From: Peromyscus leucopus
Taxonomy: Eukaryota; Chordata; Mammalia; Rodentia; Cricetidae
Assembly: GCF_004664715.2 (NCBI RefSeq)
Contig: NC_051075.1
Location: 35,193,495-35,257,494 of the forward strand
Direction of reading: 5' to 3'
Length of the DNA stretch: 64,000 nt
Shown: in pieces, positions 24,652 to 35,564 of the stretch
Layout: each line of letters starts with the position of its first letter
Position numbering within the stretch: the first letter of the stretch is position 1
Notes under the pieces: model-generated
Told to the model about the DNA's origin: nothing
What the model saw: the letters and a program-made list of their open reading frames with translations, nothing else
Databases searched by the model: none
Made by a program: the position numbers and the translations under genes

Positions 24652-26367
24652 TTTGTTTTGGTTTTTTTTTTTTTTTTTGCTTTTTCTTTTTTTTCCTTTT
24701 ATTTTATTTTACAATACCATTCAGTTCTACATAACAGCCACAGATTCCCTTGTTCTCTTCCTTCCTGTCCCCGTCCCCTTCCCCCCAGCCCACGCCCCAT
24801 TCCCACCTCCTCCAGGGCAAAGCCTCCCCCGAAGACTGAGATCAATCTGGTAGACTCAGTCCAGGCAGGTCCAGTCCCCTCCTCCCAGATTGAGCCAAGC
24901 GTCCTTGCATAAGCCCCAGTTTTCAAACAGCCAACTCATGCAATGAGCACAGGACCTGGTCCCACTGCCTAGATGCCTCCCAAACAGATCAAGCCAATCA
25001 ACTGTCTCACCTATTCAGAGGGCCTGATCCAGTTGGGAGCCCCTCAGCCTTTGGTTCATAGTTCATGTATTTCCATTTGTTTGTCTATTTGTCCCTGTGC
25101 TTTATCCAACCTTGGTTTCAACAATTCTCGCTCATATAAACCCTCCTCTTTCTCACTAATTAGACTCCCGGAGCTCCACCCAGGGCCTAGCCATGGATCT
25201 CTGCATCCAGATTCCTCAGTCCTTGGATGGGGTTTCTGGCACAACTATTAGGGTGTTTGGCCATCCCATCACCAAAGTAGGTCAGTCCCGGCTGTCTCTC
25301 GACCATTGCCAGCAGTCTTTTGTGGGGGTATCTTTGTGGATTTCTGTGGGTCTCTTTAGCACTTTGTTTCTTCCTTTTCTCATGTGGTCTTCATTTACCA
25401 TGGTCTCCTATTCCTTGTTCTCCCTCTCTGTTCTTGATCCAGCTGGGATCTCCCACTCTCTTTCCCTCGACCCTTGCCCTTCATTGCTTCCACTCATGTC
25501 CAGCTTGTTCACATAGATCTCAGCCATTTCTCCATCATTGGGTGATCCCCGTGTCTTTCTTGGGATCCTGTTTTCCAGGTAGCCTCACTGGTGATGTGAG
25601 TAGCAGTCCAGTCATCCTTGTTCCACATCTAGTATCCAGTATCCTCCTATGAGTTAGTACATGCCATATTTTTCTTTCTGAGTCTGGGTTACCTCACTCA
25701 GGATGATTTTTTCTAGATCCATCCATTTGCCTGCAAACTTCATGATGTCATTGTTTTTCTCTGCTGAGTAGTATTCCACTGTGTATATGTGCCACATTTT
25801 ATTTATCCATTCTTCAGTTGAAGGGTATCTAGGTTGTTTCCAGGTTTTGGCTATTACAAACAATGCTGATATGAACATAGCTGAGCAAGTGCTCTACAGC
25901 CTACAGAATGGGAAAAGATCTTCACCAACCCCACATCTGACAGAGTACTGATATCCAGAATATATAAGGAACTCAAGAAATTAGACATCAAAACAACCAA
26001 CAGTCCAATTAAGAAATGGGCTATAGAACTAAACAGAGAATTCTCAACAGAGGAAACTCAAATGGCTGAAAGACATTTAAGGAATTGCTCAACATCCCTA
26101 ATCATCAGGGAAATGCAAATCAAAACAACTCTGAGATACCACCTTATGCCTGTCAGAATGGCTAAGAACAAAATCACTGAAGACACTTTATGCTGGAGAG
26201 GATGTGGAACTAGGGGAACTCTCCTCCACTGCTGATGGGAATGCAAGCTTGTACAACCACTTTGGAAATCAATATGGTGCTTTCTTAGAAAATTGGGAAT
26301 CAATCTCCCCCAAGATCCAGCTATAGCACTCTTGGGCATATACCCAAGAAATGCTCAATCATGCCAC
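24652..26367 (-). mobile_element. Young LINE-1 with 5' inversion, at the same target site
   Basis: From a reversed tail (T run near 24659-24680) through 3' UTR and ORF2 C-terminus, 24652 to about 25894 reads on the minus strand. At about 25894 it flips to plus-strand ORF2 (25895-26367), containing the [13 protein letters not shown] and [20 protein letters not shown] region. The inverted part stops where the minus part begins in the consensus, so almost nothing is lost. The right flank is again AAGACACTGCATTCTT (26368-26383). L1 sequence acaag overlaps the TSD, a 5'-junction microhomology. Confidence 0.9.
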
Positions 26368-26383
26368 AAGACACTGCATTCTT

Positions 26384-26795
26384 ACAGAGAATCAGAGCAA
26401 ATCGAATCACTACTAAAGCCTGAAATAAGCAGATGGAGTGACTTTTATTACTGTAATATTTAGATATGATATTTATATACAAAGGAGATAGATAAAAAAA
26501 ATTTGAAATTTTAACCGTGCGATGAATCCCAGTTTCATCTGTATAAGGATATGTTATTGGAGAAAATCAGAAGATTATGTTGCTGATAGGTGGTTGTGCA
26601 GTTAGCAATGCTGATTATATTTACATTAACTAATAGAAACAATCTAAAAATAACACATTTTTCCTGCACCATTATGCTTTAACTTTGCATCAGCTTTCCT
26701 TTTGGTATGTCATTATTTACTCTCTCCAGATACAATATTTCAAAAAATGAATGAACATCATATTACAGTTTATTTTCAATACACACATATAAACA

Positions 26796-26832
<37 letters not shown>

Positions 26833-27895
26833 ATAAACATTAGCTAATGTCTTAAAACATTTGTTATGTAAATAGTACTATTCTCTAAAAGGGTTTGTTT
26901 TCTTACTTTAATCAATGTTTCTTAGATTAATCTATGTAGCCAATTTTAAGATGCATGCATGATTTCATATTCTAGTGTGGATATACGCAGATGTGCTATA
27001 ATTTAAGTCATTTTAATATCTGGGAAGATATTTATTCAAAATCTTGGCATTATGCTTATAACTTAAATATTAATATTTGCTAGGCACATGTGAAAAATTT
27101 TTTCCAGGTTAAATATCTAAAATAGACTTGTTGACTTATGGGATATGTAAATATTCATTTTACATTCAAATTGCATACCTGAGAAATTATCCAAATTACT
27201 ATTTACTGGCTCATAATACAAGTCTCATTCCTTGCCAATATATTGTATTCTGAACCTTAAATAATTGCCAATTAAGGAATAAAAAGTCACTATTAATTAC
27301 ATTTCCTTCATATTTACTCAAGTAGTAAATAGTCTATGCATGGTCTGTTAAAATATTTTTGTATTTTTCTTCTTATGGTTCCCCCAACTCCCCATGGTCC
27401 ATTGGCCATTGGATCATGGGGGAATAGGGGGCAGAAGCTTCAGGGAGAGCCGTGTCCAGCCAGTAAACATGGTAGAAGTAGCCTTTCAGGAAACAGATTC
27501 AGTGAGGCAGCTCAGCTGTATTCCAGAGTATAGGGGATATGTAGGATTGGGGAAATAGCTGGGGGATCATCTAATTTGCATGAAGTGGCATGCTTCTACC
27601 ACATAGCTGCATTAGTAGCAGCACAGTCTGATCACAATAGCTAGAGAATGTCATCTAATCATCATTTGGGCAACAGGGCAAGAGTGTTTGCAGGGAACTG
27701 TGTCAAGGGTCACATGAGAGATACATCAGGCATCTGAGCCTAGAGACAGTCTCCAAATAATGTCAGGTAGAGAACAGGAAGCCTTCCCTGCCCCTAGGGG
27801 AAGGAGTCTTCTATGTTGCCAAGCTGAAAGAGAGCTGCCGGGCCATGGAAGACTGTAAACTCTGATCAGCAGGGCCACCATCTTGTGTTGTTGTT
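26384..27895. other. Unclassified, with a GC-richer block at its right
   Basis: The left part is AT-rich and includes an (AC)n run at 26796-26830. About 27390-27895 is clearly richer in G+C than its neighbours. It has no open frame of note and no repeat family that I can name. It ends at a T-rich tract that starts the next LINE-1. Confidence 0.45.
26796..26830. repeat. (AC)n microsatellite
   Basis: Uninterrupted AC dinucleotides preceded by a looser acacacatataaacag lead. Confidence 0.95.
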
Positions 27896-29060
27896 TTGTT
27901 TTTGTTTTTTTTTTTCTTTTTTTTTGAGAATTTTATGTAATGCATTTAGATCATATTCATCATACTACCTCAACCCCTCTTAGATCCATATCCCTATTCC
28001 TACCCATTTAATTTTGTATCCTTTTCATTTTTAATTATTTCAGTCCATCAAGTACAATTTTTGCTGTCCATATACTCTTGGATACGTAGACTTCACTGGA
28101 TATATGATCCTAAGGAAAACATAATCTTCTCCCAGCAGCTATCATTTACCTATAGATCCTTGGCCAGGGGTAGGACTCTATATTCATCTTCTCTCTCCAT
28201 GTCAGGATTTTTTTTAGCTTGACCTTATGAAGTTCTTGTACATGTTGTTACAACAACCACAAGTTCATAAATACAACTGCCCTGCTCCATCCAACAAACA
28301 TTGTGTCTTTGGCACCATGCAGTGCCTCAGGCTTTTACAATCTTTCTGCCTCCTCTTTCACAATGCTTTCAGTGGGGTTGTTATATATGCCATTTATGTC
28401 TGAGTTTTCCATAGTCCCTTACAGTCTTGATTTTGACCAGTTTGTATCTTGGTGCTCATCACCATCTACATTAAAAATGAGTTCCTCTGGTGCAAGCTGA
28501 GTGATGAACTAATTTAAGGGACTCTGGATAAACCTTTAGTAGTCAATTTAATGCTATGCCCATTTAGCACAATATTAGTAGCAGGTTGTGACCTAGGGCC
28601 TGTGACCTGTCCAGCCATAGGTTGTGGGTCCCTGATAATGATGCCAGACATGAGCTGAAAGCCATGGAACAGAGCTTAAATACAATTAGAGGTTAGTCCC
28701 ATGACATCCTTACCACATGTCTTACCATGCTGGTCGTAGTGTAGCTCAAGGATTTGCAATTAGGTAAGATCAATGATTACTTTTCTCTTCTGTAGTGTGC
28801 ATAGCACCTGCAGTATTATGAAAGATAACTACTGGGGATGAAGCGAACAAGTGAGGACCAGCTTGGTTTCTCCATGTTCTATTACTCAAGTATGAAATGT
28901 CTTCAGCAATGGAGCTTTAGCATCAAGTTCTATGGAGTAACAAGGAGCACTGGCAAGAGTATTCAATGTTTAGGGGTCTGTGCCATTTTACTGGCCAACA
29001 ACTCCAAAAAAAAAAATAATAAACCATTTCTACTTCTGGGCTTTTTATTTGTTAACCAGT
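27896..29060 (-). mobile_element. Old LINE-1 3' UTR, about 1.1 kb, minus strand
   Basis: It starts with a reversed A-rich tail (27893-27925) and a pyrimidine-rich block. The rest follows an old rodent LINE-1 3' UTR on the minus strand: cagcagctatcatttacc near 28133-28151, acaatctttctgcctcctc near 28336-28354, gattacttttctcttctg near 28775-28793, and tttctccatgttctatt near 28866-28882. It is nearly complete but diverged. It contains no ORF2. Confidence 0.7.
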
Positions 29061-29139
29061 GTTATTTAGCAGGAGCATTATTGTCTTTTAATAGGGTAAC
29101 TATGCTTAAACTACTTTTATATGTGTGTATGTATATGGA

Positions 29140-29735
29140 TGTGGTATATTTACACAATGAAATATTATTCAGCTATTAAGAAAAGTGAAATCAAGAATTT
29201 CATGGGTAAATGGATGAAGCTGTACACATTCTTTCTGTGTGAAGTAGCCTAAGCCCATGAAGACAAATGTCCCTTGTGTGTCAAGGTAGCAGATAGAATG
29301 CAATGGTATAAAAGGTTAAAGGAAGGATTGAATGAGATAGAAAATGGGAAAGGAAGAGTCCACAGTAGGTAGTGGATAACTAACACAAGAGGAATTTCAA
29401 AAGGCCATCTGAAAGTCTACTTCTATGGATGCCTCCTCAAATATGTACACACACACAAACTGTTTCATTCTTAATGAGGTTCAACTCATTGATTTCTGTT
29501 ACGATCCTGTAATTTTATCCTAAGAAATCTTCACCTATTTCTTTTTATATTTTAAAATATTCTCTTCATATGCATAAAATTATACATAATGCATATAATA
29601 ACAATTAACAAAAACAAAGGCTACAGCTTTGAAAGACAGCAAGGTGGGGTGTCTGGGAGGGTTTAAAAATGGGAAAGAGGAGGGAGAAATTTTGCAATTA
29701 TATTATAATCTCAAAAATAAAAGTAACATAATAAA
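29140..29735 (+). mobile_element. Old LINE-1 ORF2 C-terminus and 3' end, plus strand
   Basis: Near 29150-29250 the plus strand matches the last part of ORF2 (acacaatgaaatattattcag through gggtaaatggatgaagctg). It is followed by 3' UTR-like text ending in a purine-rich stretch and tattataatctcaaaaataaaag near 29700-29722. It runs in the opposite direction to the adjacent LINE-1 3' UTR. Confidence 0.6.
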
Positions 29736-29747
29736 AACATTGTCCTC

Positions 29748-29900
29748 GGGCTGCTGAGATGGCTCAGCAGTTAGAGGTTTCTGCTTCTACCATGATAACC
29801 TGAGTTGACTGCCCAGGACTCATGATGGAAACAGAGAACAAACTCTTAAAATTTATCATCTGAGCTCTATGCATGTGTTGTGGCATGCACATGCCTATGT

Positions 29901-29939
<39 letters not shown>

Positions 29940-29951
29940 TAATTAAATAAA
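29748..29951 (+). mobile_element. B2-like SINE with (AC)n tail
   Basis: The head gggctgctgagatggctcag and the following cctgagttgactgcccagg correspond to the tRNA-derived B2 A-box and a decayed B-box region. It continues with gtggcatgcacatgc and an (AC)n run at 29902-29937, then an AT-rich tail. Confidence 0.75.
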
Positions 29952-30184
29952 AGGGAGTAGATTTCTAGAAAGAGTTTGAGGAGGAGGTAAATATGGTCAT
30001 AAATTATACAAAATTCTCAAGGACCTAATTTTAAAAATAATTAAAAAGTAAAATAATGCCTGCATTTTAATAATTGTAACTATATTTTGACCTGCAAAAT
30101 TTTTAGTCATTTTTTGGACATTGTGCAAGGTTATCATCAAAGTTCATTTATTTTGTTTAACCACAGAAAGCTAGATTCCCCAAT
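29952..30184. other. Unclassified AT-rich spacer
   Basis: No gene or repeat family is recognised. Confidence 0.5.
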
Positions 30185-30612
30185 ACTATTAACTATGAAA
30201 ACTATCCTTTTTCTAATTAAAAATTTTAACACTATATAGTTTGTTCGTATTCTCTTCTCCCTCAACTCCTCACAGGTCCAACCTCCTTCATAACTCCATG
30301 GTTTCCTCTTTCTCTCTATCTCTGATTCTCTCTCACCAAAAAGAAAAAAATGAAAGTCAAAACAAGCAACCAAAAAAATATAAAAAAAATATCAAAATGA
30401 AACAAAAAGTCCACATACTTCATAAAGCACCCTACAAAAACAAAACATGAACTCAGTTTAAATGAGATGTTTGCAACTGATGTCTGCTAAAAAAAAATGA
30501 AAATCAGTTTTTCCCAATGGAGTGTCACTGGATATAATATCCACATTTCAGGGAAGGCCCCATGCCCAGGAGTACTTGGAAAACCATTATTTTGTTGGCA
30601 TTTGTCTAAAAT
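30185..30612 (-). mobile_element. Old LINE-1 3' UTR with an inverted segment
   Basis: About 30185-30480 matches the terminal 3' UTR of an old LINE-1 on the minus strand (pyrimidine-rich ctcaactcctcacagg near 30262, then A-rich). About 30490-30612 matches another part of the same 3' UTR on the plus strand (caatggagtgtcactgg, aggccccatgcccagg). The change of direction suggests an old 5' inversion. I found no TSD. Confidence 0.5.
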
Positions 30613-30629
30613 AACAATAATTTAAAAAT

Positions 30630-31073
30630 CTAAACTCCAAGTGAATCAAAGACTTCAGTGAAAACTTGAGCCTCCAAAACTGCATGAATATTGTAGATGG
30701 TAAACACTTCAAGACATTGGTAGAGGCAACGATCTTCTGTGTAGGCTTCTAAAAGCACATGCAAAGGAATTTAAAAAAAAAGTGGAAAGTACTTTTATAT
30801 CAAGAAAACAAGCTTTATAAACAAAAAGAAACAAAAGAATAGAAGCATGCCACACAGTTGAGAAAACATTTGACAATTATTTATCTGATGGAGGTAAATC
30901 CACACTGTGTAAGTAACTCAAATAACAACCAAATAAGTAACACAAAAGGGACAAATGCCCTGAATAGATGCTTCCTAAAGAAAAGTTGAAATCAAAAGCT
31001 CAACAACATTATCCATAAAGAAGATGCAAATTCAAATTCAAACCCTAACAAGATAGCCTGTAACATGAATTGG
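30630..31073 (+). mobile_element. Old LINE-1 ORF2 C-terminal fragment, plus strand
   Basis: Text such as gtgaatcaaagacttca near 30641-30657 and aaagctcaacaacattatcc near 30994-31013 matches consecutive parts of LINE-1 ORF2 upstream of its C-terminus. The frame is broken many times. It probably belongs to a different copy from the 3' UTR pieces at its left. Confidence 0.5.
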
Positions 31074-31074
31074 A

Positions 31075-31372
31075 TGTAACACAAATTGCTATATGGTCTT
31101 ATTAATAATAATAAAAAAACAGAGCCAGATATTGGGGTGAAAGTTGAGAGATCAGAGGACTAGAATAAGCCAGCCAAAAGTTATTACCACTAGGAAATCC
31201 ATAGCCCAAGAGAGCTACTTCATGTATGTTCACACCCTATATATCTTTCTGTGTCCCGCCATCTTACTTCCTCTCTTCACCCAGCTACATCACTTCCTCT
31301 TTCTGCCCAGCTCTATCATATCCTGTCTGTCTGTACAGAGATTTTATTTGCAGCTTCTTCAGTCACAACATT
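31075..31372 (-). mobile_element. Partial ERV LTR, minus strand
   Basis: Read on the minus strand this resembles the 3' part of the SINE-bearing LTR group: cttattaataataat near 31098, gccagatattggggtgaaag near 31123-31143, cacttcctctttctgcccagc near 31289-31309 and cctgtctgtctgtacagag near 31322-31340. The part that would carry the SINE-like module is missing. The ends are approximate. Confidence 0.55.
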
Positions 31373-31546
31373 GAAACTCATTACTTTACAGTCCTGTAAG
31401 AATCTGAAGGTATTAGTCTTATAAAACTCTGGATTGGCATTGAAGATATCAGTTTCAAGAATAAAATCATGTTAACAGGTTTAAATTTTGTGTTCATATA
31501 CTTGTATACCATATACTAATGTCTCTCTAATTGATTTTATATTTTA

Positions 31547-32027
31547 TTATGGCATAAATCTTAAAAGGTCTTATTAATAAAAACAAACCTGGTGCCAGGT
31601 TTTAGGGTGACTGCTGAATGATCAGAGAAACAGAACAAGCCACAGCTTTCTCACCTTGCCAATTCCTCAGCTGATCCTGTTTCCTCAGACTGGAAGCCTC
31701 TGTATCCTCATCCAAATGGATCTCAGCTGAACTGCTGCTAGAAGCCTAAAAGCTTAACCAGCTCTAGTTCCAGTATTCACACCTTATATAGCTTTCTGTT
31801 TTCTGCTATCACTTCCTGGGATTAAAGACATGTGTCTCCATGCCTGGCTGTTTCCAGTGTGACATTGAACTCACAGAGATCTGGATGGATCTCTGCCTTC
31901 AGAATACTAGGATTAAAGGTGTGTGTGCCACCATTTTCTGGCCTCTGTATATAGTGGCTGTTCTGTTCTCTGACCCCAGATAAGTTTATTAAGGTGCGCA
32001 ATATACTGGGGAACACAATATCACCAA
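31547..32027 (-). mobile_element. ERV solo LTR carrying a B1-like module, minus strand
   Basis: This is a 481-bp minus-strand relative of 23585-24109. Identical 6-bp flanks ATTTTA lie at 31541-31546 and 32028-32033. Reversed B1-like text (tgggattaaagacatgtg near 31817, aactcacagagatctgg near 31868-31884, ggattaaaggtgtgtg near 31911-31926) is embedded in it. The end near 32010-32025 is the reverse of the gtgttcccc head. There is no coding sequence. Confidence 0.8.
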
Positions 32028-32033
32028 ATTTTA

Positions 32034-32954
32034 TTTTCTTAGAAATCCTAAATATGTAGCAAATGAATTAAACTTTTCATGCCTAATGACATGTAGTTGA
32101 CTCCTATAGTTCAATCCTGGTACAAATAATTTCAGCAATTTTTCCTGAGCACCTTAATGAAAAAGTATAGAAAGTGCTATAGAGGAGATATGAAAACTGC
32201 TTAATAAAAAAAAGATAGAAGATAGTATAAATTTATGTATTATTAATTTATTTTAGATACATAGAAGTAATTTATTTTTATAAATGTTAATCAAAATCTT
32301 ATGATGATTATATATTAGATATTATTCAGCAATGACTCACATTTAAAATTATATATATATGTGCATGCATAATTTTCACTCATTAATTTTAATAAAAGGG
32401 TAGCTAAGATATTTTCTAAGGACATGAAAAGTATTGTGAAGATTGCATTTTAAGATAACATTAAAAGCAGAAGCCAGAGGCATAGCTTAAGGGCAATAAC
32501 ACTCATCTTATAGACAAATTGGAAATGAATTCTTAACTATTGCTAATAAAAGGGAATGCAAAATTCATTGATTAATCGTTGCCAGTGTGTTATTGGGAGG
32601 AAAAGAACCAAGAATTATTTTAGGAAAATATTAACCTACTTCTTCTCAATTGTTGATGAAAGATCTGGGCCATCATGAGGCATGCCTCAGGACTTGCTTA
32701 ACATGCAAGTTATGAAACTAACATGTCTATGTCTACCAAAGACATCAATAAACTCTGTATTTTCTTCCAAGTTTTACAACTTAATATAATACTACAGCAT
32801 TCATTACTGTTACAAAAAAGTAAAGTGAGAGTTTTAAAAGTATGCATGATTCTGGAACAGATGTGCCTGCTTGCTTGTATGTTTTTTACCCTTTATTGCT
32901 TTCTGTTAATATTTACTTGTATTGAATAATAGATTAGGAATGTCTATTTTTTCT
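32034..32954. other. Unclassified AT-rich sequence
   Basis: No gene or repeat family is recognised. Short open frames here show no family features. Confidence 0.5.
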
Positions 32955-33081
32955 TTTGTAATTTTTAAAGGATATTTTATTTAGTATTCATGAATGCATA
33001 TAATGTGTATGGATCTAATCTATACCACATTTCTTCTCTTCCAGTTCTAACCCATGCACATTTCACATTTCCCTCTCAAAT

Positions 33082-33162
<81 letters not shown>

Positions 33163-33440
33163 ATACCTACTCCCACTGAGTCCATTGCCTGGATGTGCAG
33201 GGCATGAGATCAGCTATTGTAGCATGGGTAACTTCTGAGCAGCTGTACTCTTCAAGAAAAGTGATCTTTGTCCCACAGCATCCATTAATTCCTTGCAACT
33301 ACCCAGAACAGAGACTTTGTGCATGTCTACCCATTCATGCTGGTACTCTGGCTGGTTTTATCTTGTGCAGACCTTAGGTACTCATTCCCAGCTCACATGG
33401 AGTTCACATGTGCACTATCATGTCAAGCAAATTCTAGCTC
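32955..33440 (-). mobile_element. Old LINE-1 3' UTR with internal (TC)n, minus strand
   Basis: An A-rich tail on the minus strand (near 32960-32990) is followed by pyrimidine-rich text, a (TC)n array, and then text matching old LINE-1 3' UTR: cccactgagtccattgcc near 33172-33189, catgctggtactctggctgg near 33337-33356, and cttgtgcagacctta near 33361-33376. It is diverged. Confidence 0.6.
33085..33156. repeat. (TC)n microsatellite
   Basis: Thirty-six uninterrupted TC units lie in the position of the LINE-1 3' UTR polypyrimidine tract. Confidence 0.95.
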
Positions 33441-34012
33441 ACAACGGGTATCAACTCTTACTAATATTATTTCATTTTACTTGTAGGCTAAACGTTACTT
33501 GTAAAACAACAGAACCAGAAGAAATAATCTATCTCAGCCTCATATATACTGAGACTATCAAGCTGAAAAAGGTTAACTCTTTTTCCAAACTCTTAACTTT
33601 TTAAATTTTATGTTTTCCCTATGTGTCATTAAAATTAATGATTGTTAGATTTCAATCTTTTCCTGTTTGCAAAGAAACCTGCAATGTGGATAGATATAAG
33701 TTGTTACTACTAGTAAGTAGATAGGATAGAAATGATAGCAAAATGATAACAAAATCATTTATTATTAAGCAACTGAAACAGAGTTGAAGAGGTTGCATTT
33801 GAACTCCAGCTCTCTAAATCTAGTTGGTGTTATGGACCATGCTGAATGCTTCTTCATGAGTATAATGGAATATGAGTCACACCACTTTCCTCAGCTATGA
33901 CTTCTCTTTCCCTTTATGTAAATACACAAGATTGTGCATAAACATAGGAGAATTGTGGTTGTATAAGTGACCATTCTATGAAGTTTTCTCTCTGTCTTGT
34001 TCTCTGTCTCCG

Positions 34013-34079
<67 letters not shown>

Positions 34080-34400
34080 AGAGAGAGGGAGAGAGAGAGA
34101 GAATGAAGAGAAAGAGAGAGACAATCAGAAAGACAGAAAGAGAATATGAGAATCAGAGTTATGTAATTAGCTTTACTACCAAAATACTAGCAAGGGCAAA
34201 TGTGAGAATGAGGAATGCAGTGGATTAGAATTCACTAGTTAGACATCCACACTTAGTCAGCTGGATTTTGAGGTGAGAGACTTCTGAGAAGTGTTTGTGA
34301 AAGCAGGGACTGTCCCTGACTAGTACCTGAGACGAGATGTGAGACCCAGTTCTTGTTCTTTACATGTATTTGCTTTTGTTGTAATCAGAAGCCAAACTCC
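33441..34400. other. Unclassified sequence with (AC)n and (GA)n runs
   Basis: No gene is recognised. (AC)n at 34020-34075 is followed at once by a GA-rich run at 34078-34104. The poly-V/C frame on the minus strand is a microsatellite translation. Confidence 0.5.
34020..34104. repeat. (AC)n followed by GA-rich microsatellite
   Basis: AC units at 34020-34075 change to GA-rich purine sequence at 34078-34104. Confidence 0.95.
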
Positions 34401-34416
34401 CAGGTATTCGTTTTTT

Positions 34417-35089
34417 TTACAGTTTTTTTTTTTTATTTTATAATTTAATTTTACATACCGGCCACAGATTCCTTTGTTCTCCCCTCTCCTGCTGCCACCC
34501 CCCACCCCCCATTCCCATCTCCTCCAGGGCAAAGACTCCCCTGAGGATTGAGTTCAACCTGGTAGACTCAGTCCAGGCAGGCCCAGTCCCCTCCTCCCAG
34601 ACTGAGCCAAGTGTCCCTGTATAAGCCCCAGGTTTCAAACTGCCAGTTCATGCACTGAGGACAGGACCTGGTCCCACTGCCTGGATGCCTCCCAAGCAGA
34701 TCAAGCCAATCCACTGTCTTATTTATCCGGAGGGCCTGATCCATTTGGGGGCCCCTCAGCCATTGGTTCATAGTTCATGTGTTTCCATTTGTTTGGCTGT
34801 TTGTCCCTGTGCTTTATCCAACCTTGGTCTCAGCAATTCTCGCTTATACAAACCCTCCTCTTTCTCGCCAGTTGGACTCTTGGAGCTCCACCTGGGGCCT
34901 GGCGGTGGATTTCTGCATTCAGTTCCCTCAGTCATTGGATGGTGTTTCTAGCACGACAATCACCAGAGTAGGTCAGTTTGGGCTGTCTCTCGACCATTGC
35001 CAGCAGTCTATTGTGGGGGTATCTTTGCGGATTTCTGTGGGCCTCTCTAGCACTTTGCTTCTTCCTATTCTCATGTGGTCTTCATTTAT
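34417..35089 (-). mobile_element. Young LINE-1, 5'-truncated 3' UTR, minus strand
   Basis: The left end is a reversed A-rich tail, followed by about 620 bp of minus-strand LINE-1 3' UTR. Flanks CAGGTATTCGTTTTTT (34401-34416) and CAGGTATTTGTTTTTT (35090-35105) form a 16-bp TSD with one mismatch. The 3' terminus matches the 24371-24635 copy more closely than the other young copies, suggesting two subfamilies in this window. Several open frames arise here by chance. Confidence 0.9.
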
Positions 35090-35564
35090 CAGGTATTTGT
35101 TTTTTAAAGATACCATCATAGTACTTTTACATATATTTTTAATCTTCTCTTATTAAATTTCAATTTTTACTAGTCCCAAACTTTATATTATATTTAAGGT
35201 CTCTATGGTGGTTTGTATTAAAATGATCTCCATAGACTAATATAAAGTTGCAAATTTAGAGGTGTAGCTTTGTTGGAGTAGGTGTGACTTTGTTGGAGGA
35301 AGTGAGCTAGGTGGAATGGGCTTTGAAATTTCAGAAATTCAAGCTAGGCCCAGTGTCACTCTCTGTTCCTGCTGCCTTTCAACACAGATTTAGAATTCTC
35401 AACTACTTCTCCAGTACCATGTCTGCCTTTATGCAGCCATGTTTCGTGCCATGACAATAATGGACTAAACCTCTGAGCCTATAAGCCAGCCCTGATTAAA
35501 TGTTTTCCTTTGTAAGAGTTGCTATGGTCATGGTGTCTATTCACAGCAATAAAACCAGAAGACA

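Noticed and set aside
29748..29951. tRNA-like head considered as a tRNA gene
   Set aside because: It is the tRNA-derived start of a B2-like SINE: no cloverleaf can be completed and the B box is decayed.
33891..34124. Valine/cysteine-rich frame resembling a membrane peptide
   Set aside because: It is a reading of the (AC)n array at 34020-34075.
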